64,000 bases of DNA from an uncultured Paracoccaceae bacterium (GTDB lineage: Bacteria > Pseudomonadota > Alphaproteobacteria > Rhodobacterales > Rhodobacteraceae). Each line of letters starts with the position of its first letter. The first letter of the stretch is position 1. The notes under the pieces were generated by a model. That model did no database searches. It had not been told where the DNA came from and was given only the letters and a program-made list of their open reading frames with translations. This document shows positions 43,123 through 50,857 of this stretch, in pieces. The position numbers and the translations under genes were made by a program. Location: assembly GCA_947500775.1 (NCBI GenBank), contig CANMTD010000001.1, forward strand, positions 62,001-126,000. Reading direction: 5' to 3'.

Positions 43123-43509
43123 CTATCGGCTGACGCTGGTGCGCATGATGCTCAGCGTCGAACGGTAGATTGTCAGCGCCAGATCATGTTGATGCCGCGC
43201 CTCGACCGCCTTCATCATTTCGGTTTCCAGGGACACGCTGTTGCCGTTCGGGGCGACGGCGGCATCGGTCACGATATGTGTTTGAAGGGCAGGGGGGGCC
43301 GAGGTTCCGGCCAGATGGCCCGCACGCGTATGACGCGGTTCAAAGCCGTGGTCTGACTGCTGATAGGTTTGCGCAAAACTGTCGATATCGCGCGCCTTGT
43401 ATCCGGGGGTATCCGCATGGGCGATGTTGCGGGCAAGAACGGATTGGCGGGCGCTGGCGTTTGTCGCCATGCCTTGGGCCATCTGAAATATCTCTAACTT
43501 GCCGAACAT
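43123..43509 (-). CDS. flgB: Flagellar proximal rod protein FlgB
   Basis: From the ATG at 43509 the product is 128 residues: MFGKLEIFQMAQGMATNASA, then RQSVLARNIAHADTPGYKAR, and the C-terminal SLETEMMKAVEARHQHDLAL, then YRSTLSIMRTSVSR. This is FlgB. AGGGAGAA upstream supports this start over an ATG nine codons earlier. It is the first gene of the leftward rod/ring operon, divergent from fliI across an 81-base gap. Confidence 0.95.
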   Translation of the reverse strand: MFGKLEIFQMAQGMATNASARQSVLARNIAHADTPGYKARDIDSFAQTYQQSDHGFEPRHTRAGHLAGTSAPPALQTHIVTDAAVAPNGNSVSLETEMMKAVEARHQHDLALTIYRSTLSIMRTSVSR

Positions 43510-43590
43510 CCGGGCTTCTCCCTGGGTTTCAATCAAGCCTTAACCCTGATTCCTTTAGAAACCGTAATCGAAGCCATTGCGGAGAATCCC

Positions 43591-44970
43591 ATGCGCCATA
43601 CCGATCTAGAGTCTCTTACCGCCGAAATTTCCGCGCTGACCCCGTCGCACCGGGTTGGCCGGGTCAAAGAGATCGGGCGCGGGACGGTTACCCTGAGCGG
43701 ATTGTCCGACATTGCCGCGCTGGGCGATTTTGTTCAGATTTATCATGGCGATGGAACGGTGCGGCGGGCCGAGGTAATCCGGCTGTCGCAGGATCAGGTC
43801 ACTGTTCTGCCCGATGGCACGCCCGGTGGGCTGTCGATCGGGGATCGTGCAGTGCTGACCGGTCCGGGCATGCTTGCGCCTGACGACAGTTGGCTGGGTC
43901 GGGTCATTGATCCCTTTGGCGCCGCGCTGGATGGTCGTCCCCTTATGCGCGGGCCGCACACGCGTGTTCTGCAATCCGGGCCGCCGCCGGCCATTGCCCG
44001 CCGGGCGCTGGGCGGGCGGCTTGAAACCGGGGTCGCCGTGTTCAACACCATGCTGCCCTTGGTGCGTGGACAACGCATTGGTCTCTTTGCGGGCTCGGGC
44101 GTGGGGAAATCGACGCTTCTGGCCAAATTTGCCCGCGGGTTGGACGCGGATGTCACCGTCATCGCGCTGATCGGCGAACGGGGGCGCGAAGTGCGTGAAT
44201 TCATCGACCGGACATTGGGGCCAGAGGGGATGGCCCGTGCCGTTGTCATCGCCGCAACCTCGGATCAATCGCCGCTGGTGCGGCGGCGCGCGGCCTGGGC
44301 GGCCATGGCGGTTGCCGAATATTTTCGCGATCAGGGCCGGCATGTACTGTTTCTGGCCGATTCAGTGACCCGCTTTGCCGAGGCACATCGCGAAGTGGCG
44401 TTGGCCGCAGGCGAAGAGGCCACATTGCGTGGCTTTCCCCCGTCAACCGCACAGATGATCATGTCCCTGGCGGAACGGGCGGGGCCCGGGACGGATCAGA
44501 TGGGCGATATCACGGCCGTTTTCAGCGTGCTGGTTGCCGGGTCGGACATGGATGAACCGGTCGCCGATATCCTGCGCGGGGTCTTGGATGGCCATGTGGT
44601 GATGGACCGGCAGATCGCGGAACGCGGACGGTTTCCGGCGATCGATCTGTTACGATCCGTGTCGCGCAGCCTGCCCGATGCCGCGACGCCTGACCAGAAC
44701 AAGGTGATTGGCCGGGCGCGGCGCCTGTTGGGGGTCTATGACCGGGCCGAGATGATGATACAGGCAGGGCTTTACGTTCGGGGGTCCGACCCCGAGATCG
44801 ACGAAGCGATTCAGGTTTGGCCCGCGTTGGATGGGTTTTTGGCGGAGGATGAGGGGGGCGACAGCACTGACAGCTTTGCGCGTCTCAGGGCCTGCCTTGG
44901 GTTGCCGCAGGATGCACCTGAATTGCCCCAAACCGCCGATATCGTGACGGAACCGTCGTTGCCTGCGTGA
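43591..44970 (+). CDS. fliI: Flagellum-specific ATPase FliI
   Basis: FliI is the hexameric ATPase that feeds substrates to the flagellar export gate. The 459-residue product shows the P-loop FAGSGVGKSTLLAKF (about residues 167-180), then LIGERGREVREFIDRTLG, the Walker B region VLFLADSVTRFAEAHREVAL, and GFPPSTAQMIMSLAERAGPG. It is transcribed alone rightward between two leftward operons, with only 81 bases upstream shared with flgB. Its stop is one base from the stop of the convergent DUF1217 gene. Confidence 0.97.
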   Translation: MRHTDLESLTAEISALTPSHRVGRVKEIGRGTVTLSGLSDIAALGDFVQIYHGDGTVRRAEVIRLSQDQVTVLPDGTPGGLSIGDRAVLTGPGMLAPDDSWLGRVIDPFGAALDGRPLMRGPHTRVLQSGPPPAIARRALGGRLETGVAVFNTMLPLVRGQRIGLFAGSGVGKSTLLAKFARGLDADVTVIALIGERGREVREFIDRTLGPEGMARAVVIAATSDQSPLVRRRAAWAAMAVAEYFRDQGRHVLFLADSVTRFAEAHREVALAAGEEATLRGFPPSTAQMIMSLAERAGPGTDQMGDITAVFSVLVAGSDMDEPVADILRGVLDGHVVMDRQIAERGRFPAIDLLRSVSRSLPDAATPDQNKVIGRARRLLGVYDRAEMMIQAGLYVRGSDPEIDEAIQVWPALDGFLAEDEGGDSTDSFARLRACLGLPQDAPELPQTADIVTEPSLPA

Positions 44971-44971
44971 T

Positions 44972-45772
44972 CTAGCGTTGCGCGGATTGCAGCAGCGTCA
45001 GTGCCGTGGCCGCAGGTGAGAAATTGGCCAGCGACCGGGCGCTTTGCGATCTGGCCAGGAATTTCTGAAGCAATTCGTCACGACGTTCAGGATCGGTGAA
45101 TTGCGACACCTCGCTTGATCCGAACAGGCGGCTGGCCTTGTCACGGAATGTGGCAAGTTGCCGGTCCAGATCAAGCGTTCCGAAGGCCGAGGGCAGGCCA
45201 AACGCCGTCTCGAAAACCTGTTTCAAAGGCTCCGACCCCATGATCGTAAACCATTTTGTTTCGTCGCTGGTATCGCGTTCGGCCAGCGCGCTCAGCTCTC
45301 GGGACAGATTCAGGGCAAGACGCATGTCGTCATCCTGCGTGCCGACAGCGATTTCGAACTGGCGGGTTTGATAGGCCGTGGTGATCTCGTTCCCAAACTC
45401 CGATAATTGCGTGCGCGGGGTATCGAAATCGCCAAAGCCAAAGGCTTTGGACAGTTCCAGATACCGCTTGTCCGCCAGACGGTTCGCCAGCGCATTATCC
45501 TGCAGGGTGCCGTCCGACAGCACCTTCTTGATGAAAAACCGGTTGTCGATATCCGCGTCCAGACCAAAGGCCCCAAGCGCCACGCCAAGCAGACGCCGAT
45601 CCGCCACCAAAGCTTCGGCACTGGTGACTTTGCCGATATTATCCTTGAAATACTGCACATCGCGTTTGATCTGCGGCGTGTTGTCATGGGCTGTTTTCTG
45701 GGTGTCCATCGTGCGGGTCAGGAATCGCCACCCGGCAATCCCCCCGATCGGAACAAGGGGCTGAAAATTCAT
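44972..45772 (-). CDS. DUF1217 flagellar-cluster protein
   Basis: The 266-residue product matches the DUF1217 layout of alphaproteobacterial flagellar clusters: DVQYFKDNIGKVTSAEALVA, then DRRLLGVALGAFGLDADIDN, RFFIKKVLSDG, LADKRYLELSKAFGFGD, then ALNLSRELSALAERD. It is helical and soluble with no signal peptide. Its start overlaps the flbT stop by 4 bases, so it is co-translated at the end of the flagellin-regulating operon. The function is unknown. Confidence 0.85.
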   Translation of the reverse strand: MNFQPLVPIGGIAGWRFLTRTMDTQKTAHDNTPQIKRDVQYFKDNIGKVTSAEALVADRRLLGVALGAFGLDADIDNRFFIKKVLSDGTLQDNALANRLADKRYLELSKAFGFGDFDTPRTQLSEFGNEITTAYQTRQFEIAVGTQDDDMRLALNLSRELSALAERDTSDETKWFTIMGSEPLKQVFETAFGLPSAFGTLDLDRQLATFRDKASRLFGSSEVSQFTDPERRDELLQKFLARSQSARSLANFSPAATALTLLQSAQR

Positions 45773-46173
45773 GACTGTGCCGCAGCCATCAGGCGCGCTT
45801 CGCGGGGCAGAAGCGCCCGCATCGCCTTGAGCGCCTGATAGAAGTTGGCAGCCATGACCGCATCGCTTGCGGTATCCAGCTGTTGGCGGCTGTCGTGATC
45901 GGTCAGAACCTGGCTAAGCTGTTCGATCCCGCGCAAAAGCTGGGGTTTTGCGGCGTCGGGTTCGGTGTCCCCGGACAGCACCAGTTGCGCGATGTAACAG
46001 ACCCGGCGCACCGGTGTGTTCACTTCTTGCGGGTGAATGGCGTCGCGCAGGCGCAGGATATTAGCGTCCGGTGTGACGATGCTTAGCCGGCTTCGGCGGT
46101 CACCGTTTTCAATGACCGCGCCGTTGATCAGCACGCGTTCCTTGGGCGAAAGTTTCAGGACCAGTCCGCTCAT
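45769..46173 (-). CDS. flbT: Flagellin post-transcriptional regulator FlbT
   Basis: In Caulobacter FlbT binds the 5' leader of flagellin mRNA and promotes its decay until the hook is finished. The 134-residue product from the ATG at 46173 has the family features LKLSPKERVLINGAVIENGD, then DANILRLRDAIHPQEVNTPV, RRVCYIAQLVLSGDTEPDAA and DSRQQLDTASDAVMAANFYQ, then ALKAMRALLPREARL. It overlaps flaF upstream by 4 bases. FlaF-FlbT are known antagonists; having them just downstream of the flagellin gene fits co-regulation. Confidence 0.93.
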   Translation of the reverse strand: MSGLVLKLSPKERVLINGAVIENGDRRSRLSIVTPDANILRLRDAIHPQEVNTPVRRVCYIAQLVLSGDTEPDAAKPQLLRGIEQLSQVLTDHDSRQQLDTASDAVMAANFYQALKAMRALLPREARLMAAAQS

Positions 46174-46547
46174 GTGTTGCTCCCGTGCTGGCTGAGGCCG
46201 CGCAGGATCGCGGTGTTGATCTCGATCAGAACCTCGACATTTTCCGCACCAGTCAGAACCTTGCTGGAATGGTGCTGGGTGAATTCCGCCAAATAGAAGA
46301 TCTGGGCGCGCAATGGCGCCGGAAGACCGTTGTCGTCTTCGGCAACATCGGCGGCCAGCATGGTCCAAAGCTTGCGGTTTTCGTGCACCGCGCTGGCCAA
46401 AGCGGCAAAACTGGCGGTTCCGTTTGTCTGGGCATTCCTCAGCCGGGCGGTGACCTTGGCGAACAGATCAGCCTCGATGCTGCGGGGCGTGCGAAGGGCG
46501 GCTTGCGGAGTGGAATAGGCGGTTTTCGCCATAAGGTGCGCGTTCAA
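46170..46547 (-). CDS. flaF: Flagellin synthesis regulator FlaF
   Basis: FlaF is needed for flagellin translation or secretion and opposes FlbT. The 126-residue product has KTAYSTPQAALRTPRSIEAD, then LFAKVTARLRNA, RKLWTMLAADVAEDDNGLP, then LRAQIFYLAEFTQHHSSKVL and ILRGLSQHG, diagnostic of FlaF. The start is best placed at a TTG (46545-46547): GGAAGGA at 46554-46560 lies six bases upstream. The nearest ATG (46532) has no ribosome site at proper distance. Located 41-74 bases after the flagellin stop. Confidence 0.9.
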   Translation of the reverse strand: MNAHLMAKTAYSTPQAALRTPRSIEADLFAKVTARLRNAQTNGTASFAALASAVHENRKLWTMLAADVAEDDNGLPAPLRAQIFYLAEFTQHHSSKVLTGAENVEVLIEINTAILRGLSQHGSNT

Positions 46548-46587
46548 GATCAATCCTTCCGTGTCTTGAGAAACCTTAAATCAGGGG

Positions 46588-46614
46588 GACCGGGGCGCGT
46601 TCGACGCCCCGGTC
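46588..46614 (-). terminator. Hairpin between flagellin and flaF
   Basis: GACCGGGGCG (46588-46597) and CGCCCCGGTC (46605-46614) form a perfect ten-pair stem with a seven-base loop directly downstream of the flagellin stop. No long T-run follows on the minus strand. It may be a partial terminator that lowers flaF-flbT expression relative to flagellin, or protect the flagellin mRNA 3' end. Confidence 0.6.
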
Positions 46615-46620
46615 GTTCTG

Positions 46621-48078
46621 TTACCGGAAGAGCGACAGAATGTTTTGCGGCGACTGGTTGGCGATCGACAGCGCCTGCGTGCCCAGCTGCTGTTGCACCT
46701 GCAGCGCCTGCAGGCGGGCGGATGCCGCTTCCATATCCGCGTCGACCATGGCGCCAATACCCGATTTCAACGCATCGGACAGTTTGCCGATAAAGTCGCT
46801 TTGGGTTTCGATGCGGCCCTGCGCGGAACCAAACGCGGCGGCGGCGTCGATTGAGGTCTGGATCAGGCCTTCGATGTTGGCAAGGGCCGCTTCCGCGCTG
46901 GTTGCGTTCGAAACGTCGATGGCGGAAAGGGTTTCCAGGCCACCACCGGCAGTACCGTCCGCTTTCTGTGCGATCGCGGCGGTGATGTCGGACGCTGTCG
47001 TATTGGCCAGTTGCAGGGTGTAATTGCCACCCGATTCGGCCACGGTTGCGGTCACGCCGGCGGTATCGTCCGCGCCGATCCGACCGGCCAGGGCGTTCGC
47101 GACATCCTGATAGCTGTCCGACGCGCCAGCCACATAGTCAAAGTTGGTACCCCCGACCGTGACCCGGAAACTGTCCCCTTCGGTAATCGGGGTCGCTTCG
47201 TCAAAGGTCACCGTTTCGGCAATCGACGCGATCGAGGTTGCCCCGCCGGCCGCCGTCAGACCGGTGCCGCTGACGGCCACCGAAAGGTCATCGGATGCGC
47301 CCGAATAGTTCAGCGTGAACAGGCCGGTGCCCGAGGCCACCGTGACATCGGGTTCGTTGGTGCCGATTGCGGCGATCAGACCATCGCGCACCTCATCCGC
47401 GGTCGCGTCGGCGTCCGAGGTGAAGGCATAGTCATTGCCGTTCAGGGTCACGGTATAGGCGGTCGAGTTCGCGACCGTGCCCACGTTGATGTTCAACGAA
47501 TTCTGGGTGCCCAGCGTGGTGTTGGACAGCGTGGCGGTGGTCAGATCAGACCCCGCACCAAAGACGCCCGCATCCTGTGTCAGGTTCTGGCGCTCGACGT
47601 TGATCGAGCTGGCCGTGACGGTTCCATCCGGCCCACGGTCCAGGGACGACAGGACATCGACAACCTCGGTCCCTTTGGTCAGGTTCAGACCGTTGAACTG
47701 GGCCGCATTCACAACCGATGTGATCTGGTCGCGCAGTGCCGAGATATCGGTCTGGATCTTGGTCCGGTCAACGTTGTCTTCCTGTGCGGCGACGATCTTG
47801 CCTTTGATGTCGGTCAGCAGGTCGGTGATGGTTTCAGAGGCTTGCCGCGCCACCGCAACCGTCGATTCCCCCAGTGACAGGCTGTCCGAGATTGCCTTAA
47901 AGCCGTTCACATCAGCCTCCATCACTTTCGAAATGGCCCAGACGGCAGAGTTGTCTTTTGCAGAGGCGATCGACTTGCCTGTCGAAATTTCGGCCTGGGT
48001 TTGGGTCAGGTTCGCGTTGATCCCCTTGAGGGTCTGCAAGGCGACCATCGCACTGTTGTTCGTCAGAATACTGGACAT
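46621..48078 (-). CDS. fliC: Flagellin
   Basis: Flagellin polymerises into the filament. The 485-residue product has the conserved N-terminal D0/D1 helices (MSSILTNNSAMVALQTLKGI, then LTQTQAEISTGKSIASAKDN), and the C-terminal D1/D0 (AAAAFGSAQGRIETQSDFIG, then ADMEAASARLQALQVQQQLG and TQALSIANQSPQNILSLFR). The middle (about 190-380) holds a variable insert with two similar beta-rich modules, making it longer than the 270-400 residues common in alphaproteobacteria. AAGGA precedes the ATG. The 200-base leader upstream is where FlbT would act. Confidence 0.97.
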   Translation of the reverse strand: MSSILTNNSAMVALQTLKGINANLTQTQAEISTGKSIASAKDNSAVWAISKVMEADVNGFKAISDSLSLGESTVAVARQASETITDLLTDIKGKIVAAQEDNVDRTKIQTDISALRDQITSVVNAAQFNGLNLTKGTEVVDVLSSLDRGPDGTVTASSINVERQNLTQDAGVFGAGSDLTTATLSNTTLGTQNSLNINVGTVANSTAYTVTLNGNDYAFTSDADATADEVRDGLIAAIGTNEPDVTVASGTGLFTLNYSGASDDLSVAVSGTGLTAAGGATSIASIAETVTFDEATPITEGDSFRVTVGGTNFDYVAGASDSYQDVANALAGRIGADDTAGVTATVAESGGNYTLQLANTTASDITAAIAQKADGTAGGGLETLSAIDVSNATSAEAALANIEGLIQTSIDAAAAFGSAQGRIETQSDFIGKLSDALKSGIGAMVDADMEAASARLQALQVQQQLGTQALSIANQSPQNILSLFR

Positions 48079-48226
48079 AATTTTGGTTCCTTAAGACATG
48101 GCGCTTTGCACCGATTGAGATGCCGCAACGGGCGGCAGGAACGGCCTTTTGCACATGCGGCTGTGCGTCTTTGCGATGCCGCGCCACCCCTTTTTGGGAT
48201 GCAGGCAACACCATCTGCGCCAAGTG

Positions 48227-48241
48227 CTAAGAAGTCCCTAA
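48227..48241. promoter_or_regulatory. CtrA-like direct repeat upstream of flagellin
   Basis: On the minus strand TTAG, seven bases, TTAG, about 150 bases before the flagellin start. Six of eight positions match TTAA-N7-TTAA, with the same TTAG variant half-site used upstream of flgE and fliF/fliL. Confidence 0.4.
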
Positions 48242-48280
48242 GTGGCCTCTGCCGAACACTTCGGATTTGACGAAAATTCA

Positions 48281-48631
48281 CTAGGCCCGGCGGATAACCG
48301 CACCGCTTGACGCGTTCAGCGGGCTGGACTGCCCTTGGCGGTCATAGGTCTTTAGTCCGGCTCCGCCCGCCCGGATATGGCCGATTCGTGTGCGCGCCGC
48401 GGTTAGCCCCCGGCGCACCGCAGACAAAAGCTCTGCATTGCGTTTGGCCTGACCGCGCAGCTGTGCCACGGCGCTGTGTCCGGCCGGTTTGGGGGCGGCG
48501 GCCAATTGGGCCAGAAGCTGTTCCTTCTGGTCGGTAATCGCCGCGATGTCCGACAGGCGGGCCGACAATAACACCGCATGTTCGTGGTCCAACAGCGCGC
48601 GCAGCGCCTCATGCGGGTCAGGAGTGCCCAT
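48281..48631 (-). CDS. Small helical flagellar protein, FlgN-like
   Basis: The 116-residue product is mostly helix (for example ALRALLDHEHAVLLSARLSD, then IAAITDQKEQLLAQLA, and QLRGQAKRNAELLSAVRRGL) with a disordered C-terminus. FlgN, the export chaperone for FlgK and FlgL, has this layout and size (about 110-140 residues), but identity is low. Its start overlaps the flgJ stop by 14 bases. It lies between flgJ and flagellin. Confidence 0.6.
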   Translation of the reverse strand: MGTPDPHEALRALLDHEHAVLLSARLSDIAAITDQKEQLLAQLAAAPKPAGHSAVAQLRGQAKRNAELLSAVRRGLTAARTRIGHIRAGGAGLKTYDRQGQSSPLNASSGAVIRRA

Positions 48632-48899
48632 CGGCCCGCTCCTTCAATGCCTCAAACAGATGTTCCGCCAGACCGATTCCCCCGGTTTTAACCATGTTTT
48701 CAGCTTGGGCCTGGCGCAGGAATGATCCGAACTGATCCTCTCCGGCCCCGCCGCCAAACGCGTCACGCGCCTTGCCGAACCCGGCGGATTTCAGCATCTC
48801 GGATAAAAAATTCGCCTCTAGCTGTTCGGCGGCTTCGCGCAACTGGGCATTGCGCGGCGTCATCTGCGCAGGGCCAGAGATCGCTATGGGATCGATCAT
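48618..48899 (-). CDS. flgJ: Rod-binding protein, FlgJ N-terminal domain only
   Basis: From the ATG at 48899 the product is 93 residues and holds the FlgJ rod-capping region: LREAAEQLEANFLSEMLKSA, then GEDQFGSFLRQAQAENMVKT and GGIGLAEHLFEALKE. It lacks the C-terminal muramidase domain of enterobacterial FlgJ. AAGGAG upstream supports this start; a longer frame to 48971 begins in the divergent promoter gap. The separate lytic transglycosylase at 33822-34592 probably supplies the hydrolase activity. Confidence 0.9.
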   Translation of the reverse strand: MIDPIAISGPAQMTPRNAQLREAAEQLEANFLSEMLKSAGFGKARDAFGGGAGEDQFGSFLRQAQAENMVKTGGIGLAEHLFEALKERADGHS

Positions 48900-48950
48900 G
48901 GGGCAACTCCTTAAACTTGGAATGGTTTTCCTGTTTATGGGCTGCATTGG

Positions 48951-48965
48951 GTAAAGAAGTAGTAA
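48951..48965. promoter_or_regulatory. CtrA-like direct repeat between flgJ and fliK
   Basis: GTAA, seven bases, GTAA on the plus strand (TTAC-N7-TTAC on the minus strand), in the 116-base divergent gap. Six of eight positions match TTAA-N7-TTAA, and the spacing is exact. Confidence 0.35.
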
Positions 48966-49015
48966 CCTCATTGCGGCAGGTTGATCCGGACCGTTGGCAG
49001 AAGTCCGGGGATATC

Positions 49016-50167
49016 ATGAGATCAGAAGCTCCGTCTGAAAAGACATTCGCATACCATCAGACGCCACAGGATCAGGGCGCGAAACCCGGGTCCACGGGCG
49101 CGGCGTTCAATGACCTGTTTTCTGCAAATCAACCAACGCAGAAAGAGACGGCGGACGAGGTGAAAAAGCCGGATGATGTCGCGCCACAGGCAAGCGAGGT
49201 CGCTGAGGATGTCGCCCCGCCCGAGTCGGCCATACCCGCAATATTGGTGAACACGCCCCCGCAGCCGCAAAGCGGCAACAAGGCCGTTCCGGGCCTTCAG
49301 CCGGAAGCTGTGCTGGGGACATCGGCTGAGACAGCAATTCAGGTAGAGCCTGACTTGTCTAAACCTGTTCTGGCCGAAAGTGACGTCCGGCCCTCAGATG
49401 CACAAACAGTTACGACTACGGCGCAAAAGCCAATATCCACGACCCAACCAGAACCGGCGATGCGTGCTGAAAAACTGGCCTTGCCGCAGGTAACGTCAAG
49501 CGACGCCACCGATGCGATGGCGAATCTGACGCCCCCGGATGCGGCCCCGGACATCATGCCAAGCCCGCCGCCGACACCCGCAAACGGAAGTGTCCCGCCC
49601 CTTCAGACATCCCCGCCGCCACTGGTACAGATGATCGCCACCCTGCAGGGGTCAACGGATGACGGGATGAACATGGGGTCGGGCGAGGTTGATTTCATGC
49701 CGGACATTGGCATGTCGGACAGATGGCAAACCGATGTGGCGCGCCCGCGTGATCCGCTACAGCCCGTCCCGGTTCAACTGCCCCGCGCCACCCTGCAACA
49801 AATTGCCGAGGCGTTGCAGCGAAACCCCGATGGACCGACAGAATTGATCCTGAACCCCGAAGAATTGGGCAAGGTGCGTCTGACGCTGGCCAATACCAGC
49901 GATGGGATTACAGTCTCTATTCTGGCGGAACGGGGTGAAACACTGGACCTGTTACGGCGTCATATTGGTCAACTTGATCAAGAGTTCCGGGATATCGGGT
50001 TTCGCGATATTCAGTTCGATTTTGGTCAGGCCGGGCAGCAGATGGCGCAAGACGGCTCTGACCAGGGGGGCGGGGAGTACCGTCCCGCTGAACAGGATGT
50101 CGTGCCAACTGTCATCAATCTTGCGCCGGGCCACGCGCCCGCCGCGGGTCTGGACCTGCGTCTTTGA
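49016..50167 (+). CDS. fliK: Flagellar hook-length control protein FliK
   Basis: FliK measures the hook and signals FlhB to switch substrates. The 383-residue product from the ATG at 49016 is long, disordered and Pro/Ala/Thr-rich for about 250 residues. It ends with the Flg_hook domain: LQQIAEALQRNPDGPTELIL, then NPEELGKVRLTLANTSDGIT and LLRRHIGQLDQEFRDIGFRD, the typical L-x-P-x-x-L-G-x-V motif. An open frame continues upstream over the flgJ gene, but it codes for nothing FliK-like. flgD follows 12 bases downstream. Confidence 0.9.
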   Translation: MRSEAPSEKTFAYHQTPQDQGAKPGSTGAAFNDLFSANQPTQKETADEVKKPDDVAPQASEVAEDVAPPESAIPAILVNTPPQPQSGNKAVPGLQPEAVLGTSAETAIQVEPDLSKPVLAESDVRPSDAQTVTTTAQKPISTTQPEPAMRAEKLALPQVTSSDATDAMANLTPPDAAPDIMPSPPPTPANGSVPPLQTSPPPLVQMIATLQGSTDDGMNMGSGEVDFMPDIGMSDRWQTDVARPRDPLQPVPVQLPRATLQQIAEALQRNPDGPTELILNPEELGKVRLTLANTSDGITVSILAERGETLDLLRRHIGQLDQEFRDIGFRDIQFDFGQAGQQMAQDGSDQGGGEYRPAEQDVVPTVINLAPGHAPAAGLDLRL

Positions 50168-50179
50168 AAGGATCACATC

Positions 50180-50851
50180 ATGGAAGTCACCAGTTCAACC
50201 GCGTCCAGCAGTGCTGCTTCGACGACGGCCCAAAACGACACCGAAGACGGTGTCGTCAGTTCGGATTTTGAAACCTTCCTGCGGATGTTGACCACGCAGA
50301 TGGAAAATCAGGACCCGCTGAATCCGATGGAATCGTCGGAATTCGCCATGCAACTGGCGACGTTTTCAGGGGTTGAACAGCAGGTGCGCACCAATGACCT
50401 GCTGGGCGCGCTGTCGGATCAGTTTGGCCTGAACGGGGTCGGCCAATATGCAGGCTGGGTCGGGATGGAGGCGCGGGTGGCAGCCCCCGTTGCCTTTGAC
50501 GGCAGCCCGGTGACGATTTTCCCCACCCCCGATGAAGGCGCCGATCGCGCCGTTCTGGTCGTGCGGGATGAGGCGGGCGACGTGGTGCAAAGCGAAGAGA
50601 TCGCGCTGACCGGCGATCCGCTGACCTGGGCTGGCGTGGGCGAGGGCGGCATCCCGCTGGACAATGGCCTGTACACCTTCACCGTCGACAGCCACGCCGG
50701 GGGAGAGTTGATTTCAAGCACCATCGCGGAAAGCTATGCCACCGTGTCCGAGGTGCGGGCCGGGACCGACAAACCGGTTCTTGTCCTGCAAGGCGGGGCC
50801 GAGGTGTCGGCCGAAACCGTCACCGCCCTGCGCGATCCGGCCACCAGCTAG
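50180..50851 (+). CDS. flgD: Flagellar hook assembly scaffold protein FlgD
   Basis: FlgD caps the growing hook. The 223-residue product has the conserved N-terminal FlgD segment DFETFLRMLTTQMENQDPLN, then PMESSEFAMQLATFSGVEQQ and VRTNDLL, and C-terminal FlgD Ig/tudor-like domains. AAGGAT lies just upstream of the ATG. fliK-flgD is a common pair. It converges with ubiB, the first non-flagellar gene after the cluster, 6 bases away. Confidence 0.96.
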   Translation: MEVTSSTASSSAASTTAQNDTEDGVVSSDFETFLRMLTTQMENQDPLNPMESSEFAMQLATFSGVEQQVRTNDLLGALSDQFGLNGVGQYAGWVGMEARVAAPVAFDGSPVTIFPTPDEGADRAVLVVRDEAGDVVQSEEIALTGDPLTWAGVGEGGIPLDNGLYTFTVDSHAGGELISSTIAESYATVSEVRAGTDKPVLVLQGGAEVSAETVTALRDPATS

Positions 50852-50857
50852 CGGCGA

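Noticed and set aside
48210-48235. Possible sigma-54 promoter (GG...GC) upstream of flagellin
   Set aside because: The distance between the GG and GC elements is 13 bases rather than the strict 10, so it does not fit a sigma-54 promoter.
48722-49015. Upstream extension of fliK over the flgJ gene
   Set aside because: The extension is antisense to flgJ and rich in Arg/Ser without FliK character. The ATG at 49016 is the sensible start.
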